From Saururus chinensis (Eukaryota; Streptophyta; Magnoliopsida; Piperales; Saururaceae), in NCBI GenBank assembly GCA_035235625.1, contig CP141142.1:17866995-17930994 (forward strand): DNA of 64,000 bases. Reading direction: 5' to 3'. Positions within the stretch are counted from its first letter, which is position 1, and the number at the start of each line of letters is the position of its first letter. Under the pieces are notes generated by a model. The model was not told the DNA's origin and did no database searches. It saw only the letters and a program-made list of their open reading frames with translations. Of this stretch, positions 11,598-24,290 are shown one piece after another. Made by a program: the position numbers and the translations under genes.

Positions 11598-11787
11598 AGT
11601 TCATTGCTAATCTTTGATTATTTATTAAACCCCAAGACAATCATTGAAATAAGAAGAAAATAGGAAAATCAGTGTATCTGAAAAAAAATACCAACCACAA
11701 AATAACAAGGTTGCACTCTAAGATCTCAATCTCATATTGGTCCTAGTATTTAAGTTTTTCAACAATCATGCGAAATGCATATGATGT
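11598..11787 (-). other. Possible intron and flank of the CRM fragment
   Basis: On the minus strand a pyrimidine-rich run ending TTTTTTTTCAG at about 11678 looks like a 3' splice site upstream of the CRM coding fragment. No coding similarity was seen between it and the CRM frame. The last five bases (11783-11787, GATGT) abut the next LTR. Confidence 0.3.
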
Positions 11788-12007
<220 letters not shown>

Positions 12008-13270
12008 ACCTAATAATATCTCTAACTTATTTCCTTTTCAATTGTTCGAAATTGTTTGTTTGTCGATTTAATTTGATTTTCTTGGGGTAATGAGTTAGGT
12101 TATTTATAAATTTCTTAAGGTTTAAGTTTATTTTAGTTTAGATTATTAGTGTAAAGATTGATTCACCCAAAATTTATACCTATCTAAAGGCATTTTTTTA
12201 TTTTTCCTTCATCCAAGGAGTGGGCCCCATCGTGAGACCCACATTTGTGGGGGATGACATGCTAGCCATTTTGGCTGCCAACCTTCTTTTGAATTGTCTA
12301 AATGGGATTGGTATGCTAAATTTGTTTTTGAGTCAAAAGTACACTTAAATGGTTACTTAGGGCATTTTTACCTATTTTTCAGCCTAATAATTTAATTTAT
12401 AACCCATAAGCCTTACTATAAAAAGAAAACTCTAGCCATTTACCAAATGGGGAAGAGCTGAGAATAAGAGGGTGGCTAAACTTTACCCCCATTCCCAAAG
12501 GAAAAACACTTCTTATGGTAATATTTTCCCTCTTAATCACCCCTTAATCTTCTAATTTTTGTCTTAATCATCTTTATCTTTACTTCTCCTATTTGGATTC
12601 TCTATTTTCTTCCATCAAAATCATGTTTTTTATTCTAATTTAAAAACCTAATGAGGTAATTTTCGTTTTTAACCTAAGGAGGTTTTGAATCTATCATTTT
12701 TTAGGTTGATTTGAGTTTGTTAGTTAGTTTTGACTATAATTAAGTAAAAACCCTAACTTTTGGATATGATTTCTTGAGGTTAAAGATTGTTCAAAGGATT
12801 CAAAAGCTTGATAGATATAAGGGGTTTTCTTTATAAGAGTTTTTTCCTTAAAATGTCATTATTGTGGGCTTTTTTGAACTTTTGATTCGTCTTGATGTGT
12901 AATTAATTTATTAAACATATGCGACTTATGGTTGTTTTTGTAAGTTTAAGCATGAGAAATGTTAGATCTATCATATTTTAGGCTTGGGTAATGGTTATAT
13001 AAAGTTTTATGATTTTTTTTATTTATTTTTAAAGAATTTTGATTTAGTTTTTGAGGTAGAAGATGATTATTTTGACAGTTCTATTCAGACCATTCGATCA
13101 CCTGTGGGTAGATCAAACGGTAAGCTCTTCAAATAGGATGATAGGCCGTTCAAATGACTAACCATTCAAATGGGCCACTAGGCCGTTCAAATGGCCCAAA
13201 TAACTCTCTATTTTAGATTCATGACTATGTTTTGGATACTTTTAGTTTTGCTCTTCAATTTTTTATGGGA
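12008..13270 (+). mobile_element. Fragment of LTR family B inside copy A1
   Basis: From about 12008 to 13070 the sequence follows 43255-44420. Shared phrases include GTGGGCCCCAT…GAGACCCAC, CCTTACTATAAAA, ACCAAATGGGGAAG and TTTTCGTTTTTAACCTAAGGA. From 13070 to 13270 the match fades, with repeated CCGTTCAAATGG phrases. No target duplication was found. It has replaced most of the 5' LTR body. Confidence 0.6.
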
Positions 13271-13872
13271 ATAGCCTATCATGTATAGATTATATTCCTA
13301 ATTTTTTGAATATTTCTAGAATAATATGTATTTATTATATTTTTTGGAATACATATTGCATGGTAAAATAGCTATCTATTTTTGTGTTTAGAAGCATGTT
13401 TAGGGATGAAAGCATATGAATTTTTTGTTCCTGCGAGAGTGATATTGAGTAAATAATTAGGTTTTAATCATTTTTACTTAATAAAAAATTCTATGCGAAG
13501 AGGCTAGAACTCTTAATTTTTACTTATTGAATGTACTAGTTTTAAGACCAATCTAGTGATCCGCTAAGTCAATTAGATAGATATTAAACTCTTAATTGAT
13601 AGTTAAGGATTATTTATTAAAGAATTTTCTTTCACTACTCGATATTAATCAGATTTGCCTTGACATTGCTTTAGAATCTTGCATAAAATTTCATTGTTTA
13701 ATTGCTTGTGCTAGGGTTGAAATTCCAATTGTGCTTAAGTTTGATTTTTTTAAGAATATCTACTGAAACTTGTTGAATTGTGTGCCATAGGTTGGTAGTT
13801 TTTCTCTCATAATTTTTTTGACTTTGGTGCTTAATTTGCAGTGCTTGTGGTAATTTCTATTAATTGAATTCA

Positions 13873-15531
13873 ATGGTTGGATTGAATAACGCAATGAATA
13901 AGCTAATGGAAACAGTAAAGCTCTTAGTGCTTTATTCAATGTTGTAGGAAAATCATAATATAGGTTAATCTCTACTTGTTTGTATGCCAAAATAGCTTGG
14001 GAGAAATTATAAAAACATAATGAAGGAATTGAGGCTATGAAGGTGTTTAGGCTTTAAATGCTGAATTTAGAATTTGAAAACATGTTAATGAGTGAAGAGG
14101 AGATAATTTTTGAATAATATGCTAAAATTTTAAACATAGTCAACATGTGTAATTAACTAGGAAAACCTATTCTTGAATACCTTGTTATGACAAAACTCTT
14201 AAGGTCCTTCTCCTCAAAATATAAAATTAAGGTGGCTGCTATTAATAAATTAAAGAAAATTGACACCTTAGACTTAGAAGCGTTGGTTGAGAACCTTAGA
14301 AAATTTGAGATGTAAGAAGAGTCTTAGAGAATAAAAAGGAGATAGTTGAAAAGTCTAAGGGAAAATAGAATGCTCTAAAAATATATAGAAGAGCTTTGGG
14401 AAAAAGAAAGTTTTAAACACCTTAGATGAATATGAAGAATTTGAAAATGATGAAGAACTAACGCTTTTACTAACTATGAACTTCAAGAAATTCATGAAAA
14501 GTCAGAATATTAAATTTAGGACTAATGGACAAATTATTGAGAAGAAACAAGGGGGAAATAGAGATGAGAGACAAACAAAATAAGATAAAAAGATTTTGAA
14601 TTGTTTTAAATGTGGTAAGTTAGGTCACTTTGTCGTTGATTGTCCTAACTTAAATTTTGACAATTCTTTTGATGAGAAGCCTAAAAAGAAAAAGTGGTTT
14701 GATTATAGAAAAAAAGAAAGATGTTTCTAAACTTACTTTGATGAGTGCTCTTTTGAAGAAGAAGAATTGTGCAACTATACTACCTTCCATGGAAGTGGGA
14801 AGGATAATAATTAAGAAGAAGATTCTCATGAGTTCACTTATTTGAAGAGAACTTAGAGTCTAAACTTGATTTTGATGAGTCTAAGGGATTCATCCAATAT
14901 CTCTTAGTTTTAACGAAGAGAACAAAATGTATTGAGAGAGAGTTGAAGAAAAAAGAAGATGAACTAGTTGTGTCTTCTCAAGATACTAATAAGTTAGTGG
15001 ATTTGAATGTGAAGTGAAGGACCTTAACCAAGACCTAAAAAGTGAGAAAGAAAAATCTAGTGCTCTCAATGGATACCTCATGTCTTCTAAATGGAAATTA
15101 GTTGGGTTCAAGAGTGGTTGAAGAAGTTGGAGACTATGCTTAACATAGGTTAAATAAACAAAATGAGTTTAGGTTTTAGGAATTGTTTGTCTACCCCCTT
15201 AGCAAGACCTACTATCTTTGCGAAAGGAGGAAGGATATGTTATAGCATTGTGGGTGTGTGTTCCATTTTATATATTGATACCCATGTTAGAAGAGAATGT
15301 CCTAACCCTTTAAAACTTAGGTCAAAGAAGAATGAGAAGAAGAAGCGCACTACCTCCTCTAGCCCTAAGCTACCTCACCAACTGTATGAGGAGAATATAA
15401 AGACAGTGGGGGTGAAAAAAGATGATCTTGACGCCTTGAAGGATCAATTTGGTAAAACAAGGAAGTCTACCTTAAATTGCCTTAGGATTGGTTGGCTAGG
15501 CAAGGCTGAGGATCATTACATCTTTAAGTAA
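13873..15531 (+). mobile_element. gag relic of copy A1 (SIRE-like)
   Basis: The frame pieces match the gag of copy A2 from a start near 13873. There is a Copia-type gag body, then a zinc knuckle with CFKCGKLGHF at about 14602, a lysine-rich linker with heptad-like segments, a second CCHC-like knuckle ending THVRREC near 15300, and a tail ending near 15531. A gag of this kind forms the virus-like particle and binds the RNA. It is a fossil with many breaks. The 122-codon frame at 15163-15531 is its tail. Confidence 0.6.
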
Positions 15532-17440
15532 AAGATTTTGATTTTGTCAATGATTTAATTGTTTCAATCTTTTAGACACATATTTTTGGTTTTATCTCAT
15601 TTTTGCTTTGTTTTCATGTCTTCTAATTCATTTGTTTTGAATGAAAATGAAAACAAAAAAAATGGAATATGATAATAAAACAGAAAAAATTAGTATAGCT
15701 TTTGCTTGATTTTGCGATTAGGTGTATTTTGGTATTTGATGAAGTTCAGCTCTTGAGATATTTTAAAATTAAAATTTTTAAGCTAAAAAATAACATGATT
15801 AGTGGTCAAATATGTCTTAACTAAGAGAAGGATAGACTAAGGAAAGTGAAGATCAATTATATTTTCTTTTACTTGATGTTGTAATTCTCTAATTTTAAAA
15901 ACATACACACATTATGTTGAGATTCTAAGTCACTTTTAAAAATGAATATTAAGAGAGAATTCTTAAACATAAGTTGAGTTAGGCGTTTTGATTTTAGTAG
16001 AGTCAAGGTGAACAAATTAGAGTATCTTTGGCTATATTTCTATTTAGGACTAAAAAAATTTCATATGCACTTCAATGTTTACAAATGTTATGTACGTTAA
16101 TCTTTCTTTAGAGAATGAAATTGTTCTCCTAAAGATGATGAAAAAGCTAATGTGAAGCACCTATCCATTAACATCAAAAAAATTGAAAAAAAATGAATCA
16201 AAATGAATGACAAAGAATGAAAAAAAGTATGATGCAAGTAGAGAGGATTCAGAAAAGCCGTACCCTAGAAAAATGATTTGGGAAAAAATATCATAACTGT
16301 GAAAAAGGAGATAAATTCTAGTTAGAAAGAGAGTTAAAAAATCAGATCGTAGACTTTACTAGGGTTCAAACAAAATTTTCTTTTGGTTAAAAGTAATCTT
16401 GTGAGATTCAAGATTAAAATAGATAAGAGTTGACTACATTGGAGATTTTCTTCAAAAATTAATAAAAGAGGATTAATGTGTTAAAAAGAACATAATAAAA
16501 TTGAAAATCATATACCAATGGGAATAACTGAACTAAGGTAAGACATTAATAAACATAATATGTTGATGCACTTAGATTAAATGAGAATTGATTAAAAATC
16601 GTCGAAAGAGCTTAACTATGCTGATTTTAATGTTTGAATTTTATTTTGAGTTTTGGATGTTATACATTTTTTATTTTGATGGGTAATACCTTTAAATAAT
16701 TTTAGGAGTTTATTAAATTTTTTAGGATTTTTATGAATTCTTGCAATTTTTGTTATTTTCAAAAAAATTAAAAAATCAGATTTTTCTCAAACGGTAGATT
16801 GATTGGTCAAAACGATCAATCGCTATTCAAAATCTTTGAGAAAAAGCTTGGTTTTGATTTGTTTTCTTTCTATTTCACCTCCATTCCTCTCCAAACTTCA
16901 ATGGGAGAGAATAGAGGAGATTTGAGTACTTTTTTGGCAAAAAACAAATGATTGTTTGCATCAAAATTAACAATTTCATCTTTGCCAAAGGCATGTTTCG
17001 AACCAAATATTAAATTTTTAGTTGATTTACAATGGTATTGCATGAGATTGAACTGGAAAATAGTTAGAAATAAGATGATTTAGCTTTGGATAAGTTTTAA
17101 TGTGTTATGATCTATTAAAACACAAGATTTGATGAAAATTTTCATGCAATTTCATGAACCTTCACCGAATTGAGGGTTTTTAAAATTAGGGCGTTTAGGG
17201 TCAAAATTGACTATTGTTCCAATTGACAAAGTTGATCTCCCTATCATAATCTACCTTAGTTCAATTTTGAAGTCATTCTGTCATGCAAGTTTTTATGGTG
17301 TATTTTCAATTCAAAATTTTAATTGTTGGCGCATATGTTAATGCAATTTGAACTTCTAGGCTATTTATTTCATGTTCTATTCTCAATCCTAGTCTATACT
17401 TATCTCTAGGTTGATTTATGTGTGAATTTATCTAGATTGG
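15532..17440 (+). other. Non-coding interior of copy A1
   Basis: About 1.9 kb with no protease, integrase or reverse transcriptase similarity in any frame that I could see. It aligns over most of its length with 28807-30640 in copy A2, for example around AACATGATTAGTGGTCAAA and CTTAACTAAGAGAAGGATA, so it is a conserved part of the element. Confidence 0.6.
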
Positions 17441-18330
17441 GAAAGAAAAGAAGCAAAAGACCGTAGAGTAATGCATTAGGGATCTTGGATTATCTAGCAG
17501 TAGTCAAACCTATTTTATGTGAGTGGAGTCTGGTCCATATACTTCTAGAGACTACCATTGGTTGGATAGAGGCTAGACCATATTGGATGGACTAATTTTC
17601 AAGTATTTTCTCCTCAGGATAGCTAGTCTATCCTAGACTTGTCAGATTAGTGGTATGCATCACTTCGTTTGGAGGATGATGGCGCACTTGTAGGCGTTAC
17701 TGAAGGAGTACAAGTGAGAGTGACACATGACATTATTGCCACTATTATTGGATGTGATAGGAGAGAAATCGCATTTCCATTTGTTGGATATGTCTTTCCA
17801 CGAGTTGTCTGCCACTTTACTTGGTTTGCACGAGGTCCTGAGCTTGAGGTCTCACTACTTGCACATTCGATGACACGATACTTTAGATTACTTCATGTGA
17901 TTGCTCGGCATATTGTCTAGAGTACGAGAAATGTGTGATTAGACAAAATGATGGCTAGAGAACTACATCTTCTCTCCTAGCATCATTTGGAGCTTGATTT
18001 TCCATTGGTCATCTTTGGAAGGATCATGGAGTTTTTGCATGGCCACACTCATGAGGTATTGTCTTATCCATATATTCTATGTTGGATCTTCATACCAGTG
18101 CATATGAGAGTACCACATATAGAGCCCACTATGATTGCGATGTGACCTGTAGACATTGGAGTGGTTCGATAGATGCTATCTCACCATCAAGATGTAGTTG
18201 ATAGAGAAGATGCAACATTCGATCTACCTCTACCTGCAGATGATGATCAATTAGTGACGATGAGAGAGTTTAGAGTGTTCTAGGATGCAGTGTTACACAG
18301 ATTCATAGACCTTGATCACTTGATTTGATC
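17441..18330 (+). mobile_element. Second ORF relic of copy A1, putative plant transposon protein-like
   Basis: Frame pieces read DDGALVGVTEGVQVRV, then RLLHVIARHIV, then LELDFPLVIFGRIMEFL and VLSYPYIL. The order of an N-terminal VxGVxV-type strand, a RLLHxI helix, a DLPxxII helix and an LPYG-like turn fits the domain family known as putative plant transposon protein (Transposase_32-type in Pfam). That family is found in plant LTR-element ORFs. I name it from memory of the pattern. The same ORF stands at the same place in copy A2. Its role is unknown. The frame is broken in several places. Confidence 0.5.
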
Positions 18331-18824
18331 ACGCTTTCCATGATTAAAACTTGTTCAGTTTCATATGTTTCATTATGATGATGAGATGTATTGTTGAAAC
18401 TGATTTCATTATGGGATATGTCTTGGACGTGTGTTGCTTTAATCGTTTAATTTTATTCCATGCTTTATGTGATGATTATAACTTGATAGAGCTTTTATTG
18501 ATTATTTTTATTAATTATGACTTTAACTTACTGTCTATTTATGTCAAAAAGGAGAAGTGATTATTGAAAATCAAAGTGCCTATCTATATAATTGATTGGA
18601 CAAGGCTATGCAAATCAATTTGATTTTAAGTGTGTAGGATAAGTACAAGTTTATGCAAGGCTTTTCAAGATAAATTTCAAATTAATGAGTTTAAGTTAAT
18701 TGAGTCTATGTTAAGTCTTTGTTGTGTCAAGTTATTTTGTACAATTTGAAAGTTAATGGACTATGACAAGAGTTATAATTTAATTTTGATTATCAAATGT
18801 GTAATATTTTGACAAGAAATAGCC

Positions 18825-18835
18825 AAAGGGGGAGA
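18825..18835 (+). other. Polypurine tract of copy A1
   Basis: AAAGGGGGAGA lies directly before the TG that opens the 3' LTR at 18837. This is the usual plus-strand primer position of LTR elements. Confidence 0.85.
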
Positions 18836-18836
18836 T

Positions 18837-19920
18837 TGTAAAAACATATGAATCATGTGTCTAATTTATTGGCTAATTTCTTTTTCAAAATTATGTAAAG
18901 AAACCATATGTATATAATGAGTCTTAGAAACTAATTTAAGGTTGTTGTGGTCGAGTCAAATTTGGAGTTGACATATTTAAAAAATAGGAGGAGGCATGTT
19001 TTTATTGAATAGGTGGAAGATTGAAGAATGTGAAGAGTTTTAAAGCTTATTTAGTTCACATTGACGCACATAAATCACTTAGAAAAGGTTAAAAAGTGAT
19101 TACAGAGGTTTCAAAAGGATTTAGGTCAAAAAAGGCAAAATAGGCAAAATAATCGATTACTAAAAAATGAGGAGAGAACGATCAATCATGTGTTTATTCA
19201 GCCATGTGCAAAATGAAACCGAGAGTTATCGGTAGAACATTCTCGCAATCGATCGATCGTTTGAAGAATTATCTACGTTAGAAATATCAATAGATTTATC
19301 ACTACTTAAAATGATCGATCATTTGAGAACAGTTTACCAAAATTAAGACCTTCCAATTTCTATTTCATTCCTTTATTAAGTACAAGTCCTAAACTAACTT
19401 AATGAATTATATAAGGGTTATGAAATCTTGAAATTGAAGAGAGAAGAACCTAGAGGAAAAAAAAGAAAAGAGGGTTTACACATTTGATTATTGTTTTCCA
19501 AAGGAGAAATTATTTTAGCTTTGTATTTTAGATCTATGGTAGATTGAAGAAGACAATCCATGACTATAGAAGTTGATACATAGAGTATTCAAAGAGGTGT
19601 GTAGCATGTCTTCAATGGAAGATTGAAGATCTCTACAAGGCCACAATCAAGACAACAAGAGAAGATTGTTGAAGATTAGCTATAGGTAGAGACAAGGCAA
19701 GGATGAGAAAGTTTCAAATACTTAGAGAAGACTGGAAGGCTAGCAACAACGATCCTTGGGTCCATGTAAAGTTTGAGTTTTTAGTATATTGATTTGGTTT
19801 CTTTGGAACTATGGTGGTTTTTTTACCTAGTTGGGGTTTTTCAAGTAAATTGTTATGTTTATGTATGGATTGATTGATGGATAATTTGACAACGAGATTG
19901 AGTGAAATTGTTGTAAAATG
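18837..19920 (+). mobile_element. 3' LTR of copy A1
   Basis: It begins TGTAAAAACATATGAA after the polypurine tract. It carries the repeated CGATCGAT-type motifs (near 19150-19320) common in LTRs of SIRE-like elements. The end is estimated from the fading match with 25302-26480; no clear CA end or target duplication was found. Confidence 0.7.
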
Positions 19921-21174
19921 AATTTCAATTTGTTTTCCAAAGACAACTACTAAACGAGGTCCTAAAGAATAAAAAACATCCCCATATGTTAATGCATGCA
20001 AATCTTTCCTCCCAAGCCAAAGAATTATCACATACCGATATAGATTTTTATGCATGTTATATAATTACTGACTTTTTCCAAAAACTATGTTTACTTTCGA
20101 AAATATGAAGCAGAAAATATCAGGAATAAAAAATTAAAAGAGATGCAGGTAAAATATTTACTGACAACATGATAGTAACAACTAATTCAAACATACAACT
20201 ATGAAGAGAAATGCACAAAAAGAAATCTAAAATGCCTTGTACCTATTTCAGTATTATAAGTACGAAGAGAAAAAACCATTTTAAATAAAATTATGAGTCC
20301 CAGAAAAAATAGCATGATAGCAAATCGAAACATCCTGAATCAATTTTGAGCAAAGCATACAAGAAAAAAATTAGCATCACAGCAAATTAAACCATCTTAA
20401 ATCGAAACACAACCAAAAAATCAATTTTGAGCAAAGCATACAAGAATGTACAAATGAAGAACAATTGCCTTAAAATGGATGCATCTCGGTGATGGAAAAG
20501 CAGGAGGTAAGGCACAACTATAACGATTACTACATAGAAACAGAACCAAGAAAAATCTCAACTGGAAAAAATGACAACATGTAGAGTACTTACAAAATTG
20601 CTTCAACTTTTAGTTGATTGTGATGTGTCGGAGGTTGGGCAAGGGATTTGGGAAAATGTGATGTGGATGAGGTCGGAAGAAGGCCAAAGGTGAGGTAGTG
20701 AATTTGGGCGAAGGTGGTAGGGTGGAGATAGAAAAAAGTCCGAAGAGGAGCAGGGGATTTGGATGTAGGATGATGCAGAGGAGGTCGGATGAAGGCCAAG
20801 TCATCAAGTTGGGTGAAGGTGATGTTAGAGTGGGTGAAGAAGATTTGGTGGTTTGTGTCGAAGTCGATCAAATTAATATTGGGCATGGAGTATAGAAGCA
20901 ATGCCATCAGAACTACATACCCAAAATACCCGCTAAGTGGGCATACAAAGATGGGAATCCATGGGAAAGGTTGATAGAGAGTATGCGGGAGTGGTTGAGG
21001 GGAGAGTGTCATGGTTATATGGGAGAAGGGAAGAAGAACTGTGCAAAAGGATAACATCTACCAATGTTTAATTAATGCTATTTATTTTAAAATGTCATTA
21101 ATATGTAAGATTTAATGACTATTCTTTAAAATATAGCTATAAATGTGTCCTTAATACCTACTTTGTTTGTAGTG
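19921..21174 (-). other. Unresolved minus-strand transposon end or gene fragment with a CACTA-like terminus
   Basis: Read on the minus strand it opens at 21174 with CACTACAAACAAAGTAGG, the form of a CACTA-superfamily end. Short ATTAATGACATTTT-type repeats follow, then a 155-codon frame (21057-20590) that starts MLSFCTVLLPF and stops near a consensus splice donor, GTAAGTAC, at about 20593. Further on a donor-like GTATGTGA (near 20036) and an acceptor-like TTTATTCTTTAG (near 19966) are visible. No protein family was recognised. A direct repeat of ATCAATTTTGAGCAAAGC lies at about 20338 and 20420. The other terminus was not found, and the piece probably stops at the A1 LTR. Confidence 0.35.
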
Positions 21175-21413
21175 ATCATTTGGGCTCAAGTACTAATACT
21201 ACTGATGCCCGTGTTTAACTTTAAAAAATTTACAAGAGTTATTTGAATGATTGCTAATCAAGAAGGATTTAGTTTTCAGTGTTTTATCTATTTAATATAA
21301 AATCTATATCAAATAAAAATTTTCAAATCTAGAAAGTCTCCAATTTTTTTATTTCTTCTCTTCATGAATTGATCCTCCACTTTTATGACATGTAAATTCA
21401 GGAGTGATTTCCA
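21175..21413. other. AT-rich spacer, nothing recognised
   Basis: Short sequence between the CACTA-like terminus and the next LTR. No frame, repeat end or motif could be supported. Confidence 0.4.
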
Positions 21414-21569
21414 TGTTGGACCAAGTTATGGGCTTGGTCCATATTAGTCATGTGACCGGCTAGGGTGCACCCGTTAAGGATCAAGGGGTTAAACTATGTG
21501 CAGGGTGGACTCATGACCTCGTACATGTGTCATCTAAGTTTGTTGGGCCAGAGTTGCACGCACACTCTA

Positions 21570-21573
<4 letters not shown>

Positions 21574-21626
<53 letters not shown>
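21574..21626. repeat. (TA)n microsatellite, ~53 bp
   Basis: Pure TA run inside the E1 LTR. A shorter TA run of about 19 bp follows at 22051-22069. Confidence 0.95.
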
Positions 21627-21629
<3 letters not shown>

Positions 21630-21696
21630 TACATTGCAAACCGGGAGAGTAGTTGGGCCTAATCCGAAGCCCATCTTGGGAGGGGCAAGCCCTAAC

Positions 21697-21704
21697 TATA
21701 AAAG
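21697..21704 (+). promoter_or_regulatory. TATA box of the family-E LTR
   Basis: TATAAAAG lies in a context (CCCTAACTATAAAAGAGGGG) that recurs in the copy at 63228-63235. The sequence downstream is rich in CCTCTCC. The likely Pol II start of the LTR is some 30 bp further on. Confidence 0.6.
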
Positions 21705-22240
21705 AGGGGCCTATAGCCCCTCTCCCTCACTTCCCATGATCCCTCTCTCTACTTGGCGTGAAGAGAAGTTCAGCCCTCTCCCCCTGTCTTGCTCCCTCTC
21801 TCACCAAAGCAGTTGGCTGCAGCTCTCCTTGTGTGGGTAGAGCCACCGGTCATCTCTCCACTCCCTCTCTCACGTGGTGATCAAGAGTGTCTAGCTCTCC
21901 CTCATTTGGTGTGCCTTGGGAAGCATGCAAGGAAGTCATAAGCCACGTCAAGAGGAGATTCAAAGGACAATTTTTGTCATCTCCATGTGACAAGGTTGAG
22001 TGGTGATCTTGTTCACATGATCATCAAAGAGGTAACTTTGATCCCTCTCATATATATATATATATATAAGGTCAGTAGATCTTAATCCTTGTTGTGGTTA
22101 GTGATTAACCTTTAATTGATCTTTTACTTGTATATATGTTCTTATCTTGATTACATGTGTATTTATTTTACACAATTTAAAATCTTTATTTTTACACCTT
22201 ATTGCCAAGGGCTCATAACGAGGCTAACACTTCTGCCAGA

Positions 22241-23179
22241 CAATAGTGTTATTGGAGCCCTGATTGGTGGAGAGAGTGCTAAAAATTATAATTTTGCCTC
22301 TTGCCATCCCTAAGTAGGCCGCGTCTAGGGCTAAAATTTTTTCCCTCCACACAAATGTAATTGAAATTTTTCTTGGAAAGAATCTTTAATTAGTATATTA
22401 CATAGGTCTAAGTCAAATTTTTGTGTGATCTGATTTCGTGAAGCATACCAAATGCTATCCACACGATCAAGAGTGTTTTGGTTAATTTGGACTAAATTTG
22501 CCCAAAACAGAATTGATTTTTCCAGTATTTTTCTCAGCTTCATTAGGAGTTTGCAATTAACTTTTTTTGGTTGATTAGAGGTTGTAGAATTATTCTATAA
22601 ATGTATTTTTCGCAAAAAAGTACTTAATACTACACTTGAGGGGCATTGTGGTAATTTTACCCTATTGGAATCAATGTTTGAAGTTTGATGTTCTTCTATT
22701 TTTGCATGGCTACTTTTATGATTGTGAAGTGATTGATGCATGTTTGAAATTGCACAATTGTTGTATGTGAATTTTGTGATTAACTAGCCTAAGGACAATT
22801 TTGTAAAATCACACAATTCAGAATTTTTATTTCTTGACAGAAGTTTATATTGTTATAAATTGTTAAGTTCACTCTCTTGTCTTCCTTATTTGGCATAGTC
22901 ACTGTTGATAGATTGGTTACTTGATTGTTTTGTGTGTGAATAATTTCTATATAACCCTATATGCGGGTATAATAGTAAATTCACCTTGTTGGCACCTACG
23001 CACACCATAATTGTTGCTGAGATTGAACTTGTTTGCTGCTGAGATTAATTAGAGTCCTACTCTTTTTGTGTCAATCTAAATTAATGAACAATATATTTTC
23101 TATTGGCCTACTTACTGCCTTAACTGAAATATGTGACTTTAGATATACTTTCTCATTTTTGCCATTGCGTCTTGAATAA
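22241..23179 (+). other. Leader of the E1 Copia element
   Basis: AT-rich sequence between the LTR and the gag similarity. No frames of note were seen. The minus-strand 70-codon frame in it has no recognised similarity. Confidence 0.45.
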
Positions 23180-24290
23180 CGCTAATGAGTTGGGTAAGAT
23201 TGGGAAGCTCAACTCCACAAACTACCCCACTTGGAAGAGGAGAATCTTGTGCCATTCTCTTTCTAGACAACCTAGCTCATGTCTTAGACCAGTCAATGGA
23301 ACTGCTTGCTGAATCCTCCGCTCTTGCTCAGAAGAGTGCGTATGAAAAGTTCAAGAAAGAGGATGTCAAGGCAAGGACCACAATCCTCACATTTATGGAG
23401 CCCAACATTGAGATGCTTTTCAAAAAGCAACAGACTACCAAGGAGATGATGGAGGTAGTGGCCATGCAATATGGGGAGACCATTGAGGCATACATTCGGA
23501 TGTTGTTATTAGAACATGTGGATGATGGAAGGGGATAATGTGCTTGAGCACATTAAATCCATGCCCATCATTACCAGTGACAAGATTCTTGAGAACCACA
23601 TAACGAAGTTGTCCAAGTTTCTACTCTTTTGAATAGCCTACCTATGTCTTGGGAGAGTGTAGTCATTGCACTTAACATCTTTGATAGAAACTCATACTGG
23701 ATGACAGCACTGCCAAGCTTGGCTTGGTGCAAGAGACGAGGAACCATGTGAATGTCTTGAGTGCATCCATCTACCTTACTTAGAATGGATGCTCTAAGAG
23801 AGGTGGAGGAGGTCAAGGATTAAGATAGAGGAACTTAAGGAAAAGAGGCAAGAGATCTCAAGGTGGAGAAAAATGCAGCAACAATGACAACAAATCCAAA
23901 GGGACATGTATCAAATGAGGCTAGATGGGTCACTTTATGGATAACTGCCCTAATATAGATCAAGGAGTAGGTGACAAGATAAATTAGAATGGAAATGATG
24001 CAGACTATATGACTTTAGAGGCTTTGATTATTGTCTTCAATGGGAAGAGCTAGCGGCTAGATTTTGTAGCCATTAAGCATGCGGCCATGATAATGGGTGA
24101 GAAGATGATTAATCTGACTTTGGGTAGCACATGATCTACATGAAGAATAATATTTTTTGAGATGACCATCACAAGCTCCTACAAGATTCCTCCTTATCAA
24201 AGGATGAACTTGGTGCTGACAGATGTCCTATTTGAGACTAGGTTCAAGGGGGCAAAGGCAACTATTGGTAAGGATAAAAAAAATTATTTA
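23180..24290 (+). mobile_element. gag and start of protease region, Copia element E1
   Basis: Frame pieces read LNSTNYPTWKR, then LDNLAHVLDQ, then DVKARTTILTFMEPN with ETIEAYIRM, and near 23920 the zinc-knuckle tail GHFMDNCPN. This order fits a Copia gag of the UBN2/DUF4219 type. After it, frames near 24060-24220 resemble the gag-protease junction. The element stops near 24290, where a reversed SIRE-like piece begins, and no pol follows. It is broken in several places. Confidence 0.65.

Larger units (their letters stand above)
21414..22240 (+). mobile_element. 5' LTR of a Copia element (family E, copy E1)
   Basis: It starts TGTTGGACCAAGTTATGG, the same start as the LTR read on the minus strand from 54640. 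From the CCCATCTTGGGAGGGG phrase it parallels 63200-63610. It holds a (TA)n run, a TATA box, a pyrimidine-rich transcribed part (21715-21930) and the GATCATCAAAGAGGTAAC phrase. The 3' end is set loosely before TTATTGGAGCCC (about 22236), a weak match to the usual initiator-Met-tRNA primer site. Confidence 0.65.

Noticed and set aside
20590-21057. 155-codon minus frame as a confirmed gene
   Set aside because: Pro/Ser/Thr/His-rich with no recognised domain; kept only as part of an unresolved feature.
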